Below, in pieces: positions 33,701-46,039 of a DNA stretch of 64,000 bases. Position 1 is the first letter of the stretch, and each line of letters starts with the position of its first letter. Below the pieces are notes generated by a model. That model saw only the letters and a list, made by a program, of their open reading frames with translations. It was not told where the DNA came from and did not search any database. Origin of the DNA: Rotaria socialis (Eukaryota; Rotifera; Eurotatoria; Philodinida; Philodinidae); contig CAJNYU010003073.1 in NCBI GenBank assembly GCA_905331475.1, forward strand, positions 1 to 64,000, written 5' to 3'. The position numbers and the translations under genes were made by a program.

Positions 33701-35075
33701 TATCTACTTCATTGTATATAGACGCTCGTTACACTAAAATTAGAAGTAACACAGATTACAGATGATGGCGTACGTTATTTAGCTGATGGATTATGTTATA
33801 ACAAAGTAATTGATTTTCCTTCGTAGCTTTCTTACTCTCATATATTTCTTTCCCTTTTACATAGGGTCTTCAAGAATTGAATCTTGTCTATAATACAATC
33901 ACAAAAGACGGCGCAGAACATCTGAGTAATTCATTAACGCATAACAATGTGATATACTATTTGTTTTTGTTTATGTCTCTTATATTTGTTTTCGCTTTTG
34001 TGTATAGACGCTCTTTACGTTGAACTTGAGTCACACTGGTCTTGGAGACGATGGAATGCGAGCACTAGCAGATGGATTAGAAAGAAGCAAAGTACTAATT
34101 CTTTTTTATTTTTTTCTCATATTTTATTTTACATTTTGGTTACAGTCGCTGTCTACACTACATATGGAATATAACACAATAAAAACTGAAGGAGCAAAAG
34201 CACTGGCTGGTGTACTACGAAAGAATAATGTAACATATTTTTTCAACTTATTTTTCTCATATCGAAGTTTATTTTCTCACAGACACTCACGACTTTGAAT
34301 ATTGCCAGCAATGATATCGGAGCAGATGGGACAGAACATATCGCTGATGCATTAAAAAAGAATAAAGTAATCGATTGCCTTGGTTGATCTTTCTGATATT
34401 GATCTTGGATTCTTTTTCTAAAAATAGACATTAACAACACTAAATCTAAGCGGTAACCAAATCGGAGATAGTGGAGCACAACAATTGTCTGATGTCTTGA
34501 AGGAAAATAATGTAGTTCTTCATCGTATCCGATTTCTCTTATATCAAGTTTCATTATCATGTACAGACACTAACCACACTAAATCTTGCCGCGTGTAAAA
34601 TTGAAGATAGTGGAGTGGAATATCTGGCCAATGCACTTCAAAATAACAGAGTAATTTTTCATTCGATTAATTTTTCATATCAATTTTTATTTTTACATAT
34701 AGATACTTGCTACACTTAATCTTTCTTCGAATAAATTCAAAGAGGATGGTGCAAAGCATTTGGCTAATGCCTTACGGAACAATGAAGTAATGAGTCCTTC
34801 TCTTTAATGGTACGGGTATCGATTTTTATGCTTATACATATAGACACTCAAGATATTGGATATAAGTAGAAATACATTCGATCATAGTGGGGTACAAGAG
34901 CTAGTCGATTCATTGCGACATAACACGGTAAAACATATATTTGTTGATCAAGTACCTTACGTGTTCCCATTATCTTTTCATACAGACCATTGAAAAATTG
35001 CTGCTCAATGGAAGCAATATCTCATCTTCCACGCAAACTGGTTTTTATTTGCAAGACAAAAGAATACAGTTTTAA
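30774..35075 (+). CDS. RanBP2/NZF zinc-finger plus LRR (RNI-type) protein, 5' incomplete
   Basis: Visible exons: 30774-30919, 31110-31481, then seventeen LRR exons starting at 32531, 32671, 32811, 32954, 33093, 33315, 33452, 33583, 33722, 33865, 34008, 34146, 34283, 34428, 34567, 34703 and 34844, and a last exon at 34986-35075. Each LRR exon is exactly 84 nt in phase 0 and encodes one 28-residue repeat of the form T-L-x-T-L-x-L-x-x-N-x-I-x-x-x-G-A-x-x-L-A-x-A-L-x-x-N, except 33093-33260, which holds two. Internal introns are about 53-66 nt. The second exon has two zinc fingers, W-x-C-x-x-C-T-L-L-N-x(6)-C-x-x-C. The first visible exon ends in an LRR-like L-T-D-N-D-M-x-x-V-A-x-x-L-R. RNI-type LRRs form a horseshoe for protein binding; NZF fingers often bind ubiquitin. 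A sensor or scaffold role is inferred. No NACHT domain is visible upstream. Confidence 0.85.
31110..31481 (+). other. Zinc-finger exon of the LRR gene
   Basis: Acceptor ATTGCAG (ending at 31109) and donor GTAGGC (at 31482) bound a 372-nt phase-0 exon. It has two RanBP2/NZF fingers about 42 residues apart, separated by a Ser/Arg/Asn linker, then a Pro/Ser and acidic tail. An alternative, later donor near 31506 would be out of phase with the following LRR exon. Confidence 0.7.
32671..32754 (+). other. LRR exon followed by an apparent GC donor
   Basis: The acceptor TCATGTAG and 28 codons fit the other LRR exons exactly, but the base pair after the last codon (AAT AAG) is GC (GCACAC), not GT. 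A GC-AG intron of 56 nt would keep the frame. Confidence 0.6.
33093..33260 (+). other. Double-length LRR exon (two repeats without an intron)
   Basis: 168 nt encode two full repeats joined as N-N-K-K-L-T-T-L with no intron at the point where every neighbour has one. It looks like loss of one 55-nt intron or an unequal fusion. Confidence 0.75.
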
Positions 35076-35113
35076 TTCATTAATACTTCACTCCTGTGTT
35101 TCAGAGATGTAAG

Positions 35114-35119
35114 AATAAA
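35114..35119 (+). promoter_or_regulatory. Polyadenylation signal of the LRR gene
   Basis: AATAAA, 39 bases after the TAA stop at 35073-35075. Confidence 0.4.
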
Positions 35120-37390
35120 TGAATTAGATAGCAATGGATAACTAGGGCGTGTGTGGATGGGCATTATATAGTTTGAATTTAGAGAAACGTTGTGTGCAAC
35201 TGTGAACGATTACGGTTGATGGGTTTTACTGTTTTGCTTTCTAGCAATATTAATTGGATGGGTTGAATAGTTTTGAAGCTAAAATAGGCGCACCCTGATA
35301 GGTTAGTCCTAATAGAATTATATGCGAAGATACACTCGCAGTTCTATTGACTCTCGCATGTATATTCTCTCGTGATCCTATGACTGCATTCAGCATAACT
35401 ATCGATGGAACTCACAATGTAGTGTATTCTAGAAAAAAACTATAATATTCAATAGAAAGTCATGTGAGTCCCAAAAAATCCATGTTGCGACACATTATTT
35501 TTTAGTATGTAGGAATTTGATCGAATAAACATACAGCGTCCCAGCAATAATGGGTGTCTCAGTATTTTTATGATTTCTCCTATATTATGCATGTGATTAA
35601 AGCTCATTTTATGGTCAAAATATAGCGCTTCAAAAAAGTGATGAGTTGGACATAATAATTGGTGCTACTTTGCGTGCCATTTTTTACCACTTACTTCATC
35701 CTATTAGAAAACCAAAATATATTACAAGATGCAGTATGAAAAGGTCTACAAATTACATAAGATAATTATAAAAAGAAGAAATAAGAAAAAAACGATTTCA
35801 TCTGGTACCAAAAAATTCAAAATTTTATCCATTCTGAAAACAAAAAGTACAACTATAAAATAGTGAGGTCGAAAACATACGGCAAGAAACTGCTGAATCC
35901 TACAATTTTCTGGTTCAATGACAAACCTCAGATCTGGTCACATTGAGTGCAGATCTTGAGTTCGGAACTGGTGACCGAATACAACAGATGCATCGCAAAA
36001 ACTGTTCTTTCTCGTTGCATGATATTGCTAACTTCCAGGCAAACAATCAGTAATTCTTTGCAAAAGCTCACATTTCAAATAACTATGGAAAGTAATGTTG
36101 AAAGCGATTTGCGCAAAATAATCAAAAGTCGAATAAATAACCGTAAATTGCACGATTTCAAGAGATATTCAAATGAATAATCCTATATGTTCATGATCCT
36201 ACTTTTTGTTGTCACTGCTTTTTCTTATTTTTAATGTTGTTATAATGGAGAAAGAGTCTATAGAAGATCATTGTCATTAAGAAAGGTTCTTTAAAATCTT
36301 TAAATCCATTTTTCTTAGCTAAATTTTATTCGGCAACGGACAAGCGATTCTAGAAAAGTAACCGAAAATTTGAAACATATCATTCAGCTAGAAAAAAAGA
36401 AAAAACAAATCGCTACACCCCTTAAGTATAGTAACTATGGAGCAGTGTTACATATTCAAACGTACTACCGATTGACTTCGCTGATTTTAGCGGCAGCATC
36501 AAATGACGCATTTTTCAAGTAAGAGCTGTGGAAAAGTCGTAAAATAAACATCATTCACTCAAAAGCCTTTCTAAATCAAGCATATGGCTAAATATTCAAA
36601 CCTTTTTGTAAAAAAATACAGATATCACAAGTGTGCACGAAACGCTATGAATCAATGTTATGGAGAGTGATATTTGAGCTAGCGGTCGCACTTTAACTTT
36701 GCTTCCGTAGTTAAGGCTAAGACGATCTACTTTAAAGTTTACTATTTAAAGCAATTTCGAAAAGAAAAAAAACTAACTGGAGATAGCAGTTGGTTAGCAT
36801 CGAAGACAATATCAGCAAAGCCTTTTGATTTCCCAATCCTTCGACACGTGCAGCTCAAGGTGAATAGCAAAATGAAAGAAAAAACTAACAAGATCTCGGA
36901 AAAGAGTTACTGCCAACAAACCTCTTGCGTAATGCACATATCGAACCGGATATAGCTTTTTCGAACATTTGGAAGAATAGAAGGAAAATCATATTGGTCA
37001 CATAACCGACAAGCACTGCTGAGTAGAGTTTTACAGAGTCTGCTCACATGAGTGTGAGCTATACATCCATTATATTTTAGATAAGTTTATGTAGTCTTGC
37101 AAGTAGAAATTTCGCTCAGTTTCACACACATCAATCCTACCCTGGCAACGACCTAGAATACAAAGAGTGAAATGAGCTTTATTTGAGCTGCTGAAATCCT
37201 AGCGGAAACACATCGAGATCAGTGGAGGACCCTCCTATAGTTGCTATAATACTTTTTTTTGATACTCCCAGCTCTGCAAGATGCCATGTAACCAACCTAA
37301 AAAATACGGGAAAATTTCTGCACTTTACATGCTAGCATTTAACACAAATAAAACTGCCTCAATGCGCATTGTCGCTAGCATTACAAATTT

Positions 37391-37445
37391 GGATGTGGGT
37401 ATATAATTATCGGAATGTCAACATCCTCACGCACACCCTACAGGA
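37391..37445. repeat. Telomere-like block
   Basis: Left edge GGATGTGGGTAT, right edge CATCCTCACGCACACCCTACAGG. Confidence 0.6.
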
Positions 37446-37960
37446 TCCAAATCAATAGTCTTCAAGTACTGTGAAAGGCCAACGATCCTTGTTTGCTTGT
37501 TAGTAGTATCTAATATATGACAATTACATCTATTTCATGCACTTATACTCCACATCGGTTTTAATATTTTCAAATCTTTTAGAAAAACAGAGCAGAAACT
37601 GATTCTATTTTATCCATAATTTCGCACTATTGAACCTTGAATATTGTTTCAATTGAAATAAAATTCAGAATATTAATCTATTAAGAAACGATATCACGTT
37701 TTAGACATTTGCTGACGCCGTGAAGTATTGTATGAGAATGAACTTCACACGTAAAGGAAAGCTAATATTAGTAGTGATCATGTGATTTATCTTATAGAAA
37801 ACATGATATAACTTGACCTGGTGCCATTTCTACAGTTGATTTGAGAACAGAAAAAAACTGAGAATGTGAGTATGATCTGGATGTAGATTTTCCCTCGATT
37901 ATTTCACATCCACGTTCTGGGTGAAGAAAATTCTAATCGAATTTTCCCATTTTTAACAAG

Positions 37961-38013
37961 ATGTGAGTATGATTGTTAAATAGATGCTCACACATATCCA
38001 CCCACACACTCAA
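37961..38013. repeat. Telomere-like block
   Basis: Left edge ATGTGAGTATG, right edge CTCACACATATCCACCCACAC. A weaker GGATGTAG/CACATCCACG pair lies about 70 bases before it. Confidence 0.5.
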
Positions 38014-38299
38014 AAAACTAAGTAAAATATGTATTTTGATAGAAGATCGAATCGTTCACCATTAACTTAATGCCACATTGCCCATCTTTGGATTTTGATT
38101 CCATGAATATCATATTCACGTCATCAATAGAAAAGCCGAAACGACAAAAAACCATTGCAATGTTTCAATAAATAACCCATCATGAAAGGTAAAGAAAGCT
38201 CGTTTATAATTAGCAAAAGAAGAAAATTCAAAATGAAGTTTTAATATTTGTTAAATAGTTGGCCACATGAAGAAGAAAAATGTGTCGTATGAGCTTGTT

Positions 38300-38354
38300 G
38301 GTGTGGGCGTGAAGAAATACTGACCCCAAAACACCATAATATCATGCACACCCG
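38300..38354. repeat. Telomere-like block
   Basis: Left edge GGTGTGGGCGTG, right edge CATGCACACCC. Confidence 0.5.
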
Positions 38355-38459
38355 ATTGGTTCGATTGATTTATGTGTTGTCATTCATGTTTCATTGATTG
38401 TTATTTGGATTTCATATTTTTGATCGAGTTGGTTCATTTAATTCAAATACTAGTATCAA

Positions 38460-38522
38460 AGGGTGTGAGTGTGGATAAAGAGAAATGGACACTCACACCC
38501 ACACCCACGCCCACACCCCAAG
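38460..38522. repeat. Telomere-like block with a long CCCACA run
   Basis: Left edge GGGTGTGAGTGTGG. The right edge is four tandem ACCCAC/CGCCCAC-type hexamers in a row, the closest thing in the window to a true telomere-type array. Confidence 0.7.
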
Positions 38523-39102
38523 ATAGTTCTCATGCCATGAGCGGAATCCAAGCTAAGGTCATGATAGTAATATAGAAATGCTCTTTTTATGATTCTGTTT
38601 CCAAGTATTTCTGAATGGTAAAAGTAAACAGCTCAAAACATTATCTTGCCATTTTTTGTGCTTATGGCATTTGAAAACTTGTTTTTATCTTCAGATGTAC
38701 AAATCTTAAAATTCAAATAAGTATTCCTCTACACACAAAAAGGTAGATGGCATTTTTTCGAAACCATTTTCGTATTTAAACAAACAATCTAATACTATTC
38801 TAATTCCAGGGAAATTTGAATTTATCTAGCGATCTCTAAGTGCAGGAATAATGCGTTAAATTTTCAAATTTTTATATACATGATCTATCCATTATTTCTA
38901 CATTCAACAAGATAATATTTTCGAAATTTTTTATTGCAAGAAAAAGTCGCGAATTAATACTGTAAGTAGTTCTTACTATGCCAGTATAATCTATAGTTAT
39001 CATCTTCGAAAGAAGAATCCATCGTTCTATGTTTACGAAAGTTCTTTTACGGCGGAATTATTCCTTTTTGTAAATTTCGATATGTAACTCTGCTTTCACT
39101 CA

Positions 39103-42100
39103 TCATGTTACTATATCTTCATACTCCTTGTCTCCCTCAAAATACTTTCCATATTTATGAGATACTTGTTCTGTTGATGTCGTAATTTGTTCAGCAAATT
39201 TCCGATACCTTTGTTTATCCATGCGTAACGATCGAATTACTATATACAACAAAATCACCCAGAGACCTTCCAATCCATTGAAAATAACAAAAAACCACCC
39301 TAAAATATTGCCAGCTTCTGAATTAATAAACGTCAGAAATGGGCCAAAAAGCCAGCCGATGCCTTGTGTTGCAGATGACAAAAGTAAAATAATTACACAT
39401 TGTTTCATTCGTTTATATAATTGATGAGGTGATGTTGCCTGCCGAGCATGATTTATTATACAAAGAGCTACACGAATAAATACGATGGTGTTGATTAAAA
39501 GAAACACACCGGCAGGTATGGTTAGAAAGTAGTAAATAACACCACGAGTAAACCAACAAAATTTATACGGATACAATTGAGTAATGTTGTATGATGGATT
39601 GGAATTGAGTCCAGCTGCGACACTGACCCATATGATAGATATAAAAAATGAAATCAAAATCATGACAAACAATCGTCGATAGGATGGTTGAGGAAATAAA
39701 CAAACGAAACGTAAATAATTAAAATATGCCACACTCGTCTTGATGCAAAACATGAAAATTATAAAGAAATAAACGAAAAACATTAAAACACTGGAACTTA
39801 AGAAACAGCTTGTTTGATCTTCTGAAGATGTTTTTGTATAAGTTGTCATTGCAAGAGCAATGAAGAAAATAAAAAGAATCATTGTTACTGCACATGACAT
39901 TAACGGTGGCAAATCATTTGTTTGCAAACTCATTATTGGATCTCGAAATCGTATCACAATCGCGTGAATGATAACAGCAATGAAGCAGCAAATTGAAATT
40001 GATTGAAACACCAAAGATGCAATATCTTGTGAATTCAGATAACGTGTGAGAGGTACCTTAGGCAACCAAATAAGAGCAAATGTAGTGGTATGATTGCAAC
40101 TGCACTCATAGCGATTCAGCGAATTTTTGAATATAGGTTTTGTACACCCAGAATCATTCCATATGTGATTGCTTGTATCATAAAAGGAACAAAAATAATC
40201 TGCGGGAACCTTAGGCTCAAAATCCGGTAAAACTTGAAAATACAGAGAGACAGCGAAACGGACTGCCGTAGGATCACCTCTCTGTATTCCTACCACAATC
40301 ACTGATGATGCAACTCTTTGCTCCGTAGAGGTAGATACGTTTTCATATGTGGTAGGCTTATCGATAATAAGTATATTCAAAGAAGTAGCACCGATTAAGG
40401 ATTTATCACTAACTATAGCTGCTGCTGATAAATATGAATGGGTCACGTTGCTAACATTTAATGTACTAATAATCTCGCCACCACTACCAGTTAAGAATGA
40501 AGCACCCAAAATCATTTCATTATTTCCTTGATCAGGTTGCTTTGCCAAAAGGATCGAATCAATATTGTTTTTTGATACGTTAACATTGGTCATGTTGTTA
40601 ACATAATAATCAATTTGATCCACTGTTAATAAATTATTCTGATTAACTGTTTCATTTGTCTTCGCAACTGCACTTATATACACTGAAAGAGCATCGGCAA
40701 TAACAGTTGAATTTGTTGTATTTTTCAATACTTCTACTGCCCATTCCTAAAACGAAAAAGGAGATGACGGAAATTATAACTTCTTTCAAACAGACTTGGC
40801 CCTCTGGTTTTGTAATACATGTACAGTTGGGTAATAGTACTTCAGAAGTATTGCACTGGCATAATTTGGGCGACCAAACAAGGGCAAATGTAGTTGTATG
40901 ATTACAATTACATTCATATCTATCCAGAGACTCATTATGCGTAGGATGTGTGCAACCAAAGTCGTTCCATTTTTGATAGGTTGTGTCGTAAAATGAGCAA
41001 AAGTACTCAGGAAAACCTGAGGGTTTATATTCCGGTAGGACTTGAAAGTATAGAGAAATATTAACTGCGTTTGATGAAGCAATATCTCTTTGCACTGCCG
41101 CAACAATAACTGATGATACCAGATTTCGCTTGGTAGAATTATCAATATTTCTGTATGTATTAGGGCTATCAATTATCAACATACTAAACGATTTCACATC
41201 TGATAATGATTTTGATTCAAGCAAAGCTGCAGCTGTTGCAATGGAACTGAAAGTATCAATCCCATTTGGAATGCCAACACCTGCCCCACCAATGCCACGG
41301 GTAAATGTAGCACCAACTCTCTGTATATTAGCAAATTGACTGATATCCTGAGCTAGAATAAATGATGCCTTAGTATTTCGCATCAAAGTTACATTTTTCA
41401 GTCTATCAACATAGCTGTCAATATCATCAGGAGACAAAACATATTGAGAATCTGACAATGCACTAGGGCTCGCAATGGAATTGAAATACAAGGAGAGCGC
41501 ATCAGCTGTTGCGTTTGTATTCGCGGTTGCGTTACGTAAAGCATTCACAGCAGACATCTGTAAGAGAGAGAAAATAATAGAAAACTGATAATTATAGCAC
41601 ACTTTTAAACCTGCAGAATGTTTTTCGAAATGCACGTGTCGCCTTGTAATATTTCGATGGAATCGTTACAACTATCAGTAAATGTAGTAGTAGCAGTGGG
41701 AACTATAGCCGTTGTTGTAGAAGCAGTAGGAACTCTAGCCGTTGTTGTAGAAGCAGTAGGAACTATAGCCATTGTTGTAGAAGCAGTAGGAACTATAGCC
41801 GTTGTCGTAGAAGCAGTAGGAACTATAGCCGTTGTCGTAGAAGCAGTAGGAACTATAGCCGTTGTCGTAGAAAAGCAAACCGTGTAACAGCCTGTGTTAC
41901 TGTCGGTTGTTGTAGAAACATTGATCATGGATGAACTTTCTAAGCGTTGCGAACGTGTACTTATTGTGGAATCGCCCAAAGCATAGCTGATAGGCTGTAG
42001 TACTCCTTTGTTTAGTCTAGTGTATGAATTCACGCTAGTACGATAACCTGGTTCATTGTCAATAGTTGTTTCTATGGTTGTAGCTGATTTTTGTTGGGAA

Positions 42101-42165
42101 ACGATCGAGTCAGTTGTTAGATCTAAATGGACTGTTGAGTTACTAGTCGAGAGATATGGGGACAC
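39103..42165 (-). CDS. Adhesion-type GPCR with two GAIN/GPS units (5' incomplete)
   Basis: Exon A (41611 to at least 42165) is a Ser/Thr-rich, mucin-like stretch ending in a Cys-containing segment. Exon B (41557 to 40781 or 40796) and exon C (40746-39103) each begin with a homologous GAIN-like region (N-A-T-A-D-A-L-S-L-Y / S-T-V-I-A-D-A-L-S-V-Y) and a GPS: F-C-S-F-Y-D-T ... W-N-D-x-G-C ... R-Y-E-C-x-C-N-H-T-T-T-F-A-L. After the second GPS come seven membrane segments (starting about I-A-S-L-V-F-Q), with C-x-K-T in TM3, W-L-F-G-P in TM6 and F-N-G-L-E-G-L-W in TM7, typical of class B2. The usual GPS cleavage site H-L/I-T/S reads H-T-T in both copies, so self-cleavage is uncertain. Between the units is a short Cys-rich loop. 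The ligand is unknown. No ATG start was found in exon A; upstream exons are expected. Confidence 0.82.
40747..40795 (-). other. Very short intron between the two GAIN/GPS units
   Basis: The acceptor CGTTTTAG (ending at 40747) is clear. Two phase-0 donors are possible: GTTATA at 40780 gives a 34-nt intron, GTCTGT at 40795 gives 49 nt. The homologous intron before exon B is 53 nt (41558-41610), so 49 nt is more likely. Confidence 0.55.
41700..41871. repeat. 30-bp minisatellite in the GPCR ectodomain
   Basis: Nearly six copies of a 30-bp unit (plus strand AACTATAGCCGTTGTCGTAG then AAGCAGTAGG) encode T-A-S-T-T-T-A-I-V-P repeats in exon A. The units differ at one to three positions and keep the frame, so copy number can change without disrupting the protein. 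Confidence 0.85.
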
Positions 42166-43215
42166 GTTGTAGGGATATTATTGCAGAAGTTATTGCGTTT
42201 CCAGAGAAATGAGTCCGGTTGGATATGATGTATACAGAACGTATCATTAGCGGCGTGAAATGAGAGTGGTGTTTATGAAAGATTTATGCTTTATACATAT
42301 TGATGGTTGGTTGCAAATGAGGTGGCAACTAACTCTCGCTTATATCGAAAAAGTCATTGAAAAAATATGACCGATTCGGTCGCTTTTCTAATGCTAACTA
42401 TACTGAGAAAGAGTGGAGATAAACAGAAGGATCCTTAGATTGTAAATGTGAAATCATACCGAATGCTAATCAATGCATTGCTGTATTGGAATAGTTCCTG
42501 AGCATGATATTCTGATAATATTATGCACCAATATATTTTATAGTCTATAAGTGAGTCAACAAAGGTAAACGTTTTTGTACAACTCAGTCAAGAAAAGACA
42601 ATATATGTTTCTGGCTTCTTTTATTCAGGCGAAGGTCTCAAAATCCGTTGGAAATATAAATTATTCGCATTAGATTTAGTACGTACAATGGTATGCCAAG
42701 AAGACATTCTCCAGTCAGCTGATTACCAGTATCATGCATTGAAAACGTTCCAAATTCAGCGACAGACTTTTTCAAGCATACGATCATGTTTTTATCGCAC
42801 TTTTGTATATGGGATCAAATTCAAAAGGAGAAACAAGATTGAAATATACCAAGTAGATAGTTTGTAATTGTACGCATGAATATGGGTCTATACCTCAGAG
42901 TCATATCTTGTTGTTAGGGGCTTACCCTCACATATTATTATGTCATTTCTTTCTTCTTTTATCTAGTCACCCACCACATCTATCGTCATATATATAAATG
43001 TATAAATATATATGTTGTCTTCTCAACGGAGGAGAGAGAGATATATATTTTGTTTGTTTTGTAGTTAGTTTTTCGATTTCCGATAAACAAGAAGGGAGAA
43101 CAATGAAACCCCTAATACTTGTATTGATTGTTTTTCCTAGAAATTCAAAAACTGAGCTTATCTTTAGTGTTACGATCGAATTGTTCCCATTCGATCGTAA
43201 GACGGAGTAGAGACA
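42166..43215. other. Non-coding region
   Basis: It presumably includes upstream exons or the promoter of the GPCR gene, but nothing can be placed. It is AT-rich, with ATATATA runs near 42990-43050. Confidence 0.35.
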
Positions 43216-43289
43216 CCCTTTCTAGTACAGTGGCTAATACGTCTACCCGGACAGCAGGAGGTGCATGGTTCGATTCCATGCGAAGGGGG
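43216..43289 (+). tRNA. tRNA-like sequence, probably a pseudogene or tRNA-derived element
   Basis: A 7-bp acceptor stem (CCCTTTC with GAAGGGG, one G-U), a D-arm containing the A-box TAGTACAGTGG, and a T-arm CATGG-TTCGATT-CCATG with the B-box GGTTCGATTCC are all in place; total length is 74. The anticodon arm is poor: one mismatch in the stem, and the loop CCGGACA lacks the invariant T33. The body resembles eukaryotic tRNA-Arg. TTTT follows at 43293, as for RNA polymerase III termination. No CCA is encoded, as normal in eukaryotes. Confidence 0.6.
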
Positions 43290-46039
43290 ATATCTTTTGC
43301 TCCGTTCTGCTGTCATTCCATCACGCTGCTGTCTTGCTGATAACAAGTGTATAACATTTAGCCAAATAATTTGAACGAATAAGTTCAAATTCGAAAGATA
43401 ATAATATTCTTACGTGTATCGTGGTCAGAGCCAGAATCCATTACTGACTTATACTTAATATAGTTGCGAAGTCTACCGCGAATATATTGTTTGTATACGT
43501 CTACATCATTGCCTTCGTCAGTTGATAATCCAGTCTGATCATAGGAACATATTGTTCTCAGATAGATAAGAAACATCAATAAATACGTTGAATGAGCTAT
43601 TCTAGTGAATTTTATCATCGTTTGAATATCTGTAAACAATCGTTCATTTGAATTAAAATTAATATTCTACGTAAAAACTCTTTGCCTTTGACCAAATGAC
43701 TGACTGATATTTCATCGATATCACGAGAAAAGAAAGCAACTGAAGGTTTATGATATCATTCATTACTTGTATCATAAATAGCAAGGGTTCTTCGTGTATT
43801 TTTATTAGAGTTTTGAAGTTGTATCATGAAAGTACGTCAAGCAACTGCAAATGTATTGGACTGATTTCATAACCTAACCGAAAAAAGTCTCAGCAAATTA
43901 TACACTATACTTGTAAAATATCTTTGAATCTACTAAAGCACTCGATATCTATTTCATAATAAACATATTTGATGTGATTTATCATTTATCATTGATTTTT
44001 TTAAATAGATCCCAAGTTTGCCTTTTTACGACTATTGACGTTAGAAATCCAGTTTTTTTTCGTTTTCATTTTCTTTTATAACATTACAAAATATTTTTCA
44101 GGCTTCCGTATCGTGTTGTTATTATTGATGGGTATTCAAACAATAAAAAGAAAAGAAAATTTTTCTTTATTCTCAACCCAACTCAATACTTAGTGTAGTA
44201 TAAAACAGAATTACTCTTTTTCAGCGTAGAAATATGCAAAGAAAGTCTTCATGTCAATATTTGAAGTGCAAGAGTTGATAATGCGATTTTTCACTGAAAA
44301 ACAATTTTCAAAAAACTTTTGACAGTAATAAAAAAAAAGTACGTTCATCCTTCAACATGTGCCTAGTTGTTTAGTCTAACTTAGCATCAGAATTTTCGTA
44401 GCTATGATATATCATGCAGAACATCGGGTTATCTGAAGATGTTGTTGAGTCGGACTGTAGTGAAATATATTTAATAGTAAATAGTTGATAGCCCTATAAC
44501 GTCCTATTGTTCTTTCTTCCAAAGTATTTCCCAGACATGAGACTACGAATGAATAGGTTCATTTGTTTTTTTTTCCATTTTGAAGCGATTGATGCTCTTA
44601 ATTATGGTCACAAATATTTGATAATGAACTCGAAATAGTTATTCATATACTCTTTATATCCTGATCCAAAAAGTGAGTTTCTTGAATGTTCAATAAAGTT
44701 GGTAAGCTTCGCGAGCGAAAATCATAATGTATCGATGTATCGAATTCTTTCTGAATGATTCCATTTTGCCATGCATCGTTTTGGTCACTACAATATTATT
44801 TTGTCGGATCCAATTTTATCATTCTCTCTGAAAATATCTTCAAATAATTAAAAAAGCTTCCTAGCGCAGCCCCTTTGAGACTAAAATGTGGAACTCACAT
44901 ATATCCCTTCTGTTCACTAAAATAATTAAAAAGAGCTCATGTAAAAAGTCTACTTTAATTTCCAAAATCTATAATTAGGTCATTACTTATTTGCTCATGC
45001 CTGTAATGAAGTATTTTAATTGTCAGCTGGCATCTTTAGTAATGACAGATACTCGGGATCAACAAGTCGAGTAAGTTTTAGTTTATACAATAAAGAATTT
45101 ATTCTTGTTTTTTTCTTGTCGCGTTAAAATTTTAGATTTCTTCAATGTCATATGATATTAAACGAAAATGATCGAAAAAAATGTTTTATTAACATATACG
45201 CGACACACGTTTTTCAATAATGTTCATTATTGAAAGTATCGAAAAATATCTTTCAATCAGTAAAATGATCTCTAATCGCTTCTAGATCCAAAAACCCAAT
45301 AAGAAAACATTTTGTTCTTCAACAAGACATTTATTTATTCAAATTGAATTTTCATCACAAATATAATAAATCTTACTGCCATTACTTTCTTTAATAATAT
45401 TTTCGTTCAAATTTCGATAGATTTTCATTTCAATAAAAGTAACTATTAGAACAAAAACAATCGGGATGAATTGCATCGCTTTCATGACCTTAACCCTTAT
45501 AGTAAATAAACATGAATAGTTACAAGTATTGTAGTTAAACGTGTTTGATTTAATGTAATCGTCATCCAATAATCAGTTTGTATCAACACTAACACTAGTC
45601 AATGAGATAAGCGTGAGTAGTCGAACCTACCAGCCTAAGAAATCGAGTATCCAGTGGGGTGATCGTACTTATCGTCGGATCGTTGGCAATCGTTATACCG
45701 CCGATCATCGTAACTGTTTTCTTAATTTTCTCGTTTTGTTCATGTTATGATATTTATTTTATTAAAATAAAAACAGATAAAAATCCTAACAATTACTATA
45801 GTGTTACAAGTCTCTACACCCTCACCCTGTATGAGGTCTTATTGGCCCATCAACCTGAGTCTCTCATGTTGTACATTTGATCATTTTTGTTTCTTTTTGT
45901 TTTTATCTCATTATTCTCAAGAATGTATACCCCTGTAGAACAACATAATTGAAAACAACTTAATAAGTGGATTATTTTCGTTAACTTCAAGCAGCATTTT
46001 TTTTTGTTAGCACATGACCAAATACACCAACCCAGCCCA

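Larger units (their letters stand above)
35076..39102. other. Non-coding region with telomere-like blocks
   Basis: No supported gene in 4 kb. It holds at least four telomere-like blocks (37391-37445, 37961-38013, 38300-38354, 38460-38522), which makes it the densest cluster in the window. Confidence 0.45.

Noticed and set aside
41618-41887. Plus-strand Val/Ala-rich frame of 89 residues
   Set aside because: It is the antisense reading of the 30-bp minisatellite in the GPCR exon.
43170-43388. Small frames on both strands across the tRNA-like sequence
   Set aside because: They are by-products of the tRNA-like segment and show no protein motif.
45645-45765. Plus-strand frame with a strong hydrophobic stretch (G-V-I-V-L-I-V-G-S-L-A-I-V-I)
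   Set aside because: A single hydrophobic stretch without neighbouring exons or other motifs does not support a gene.
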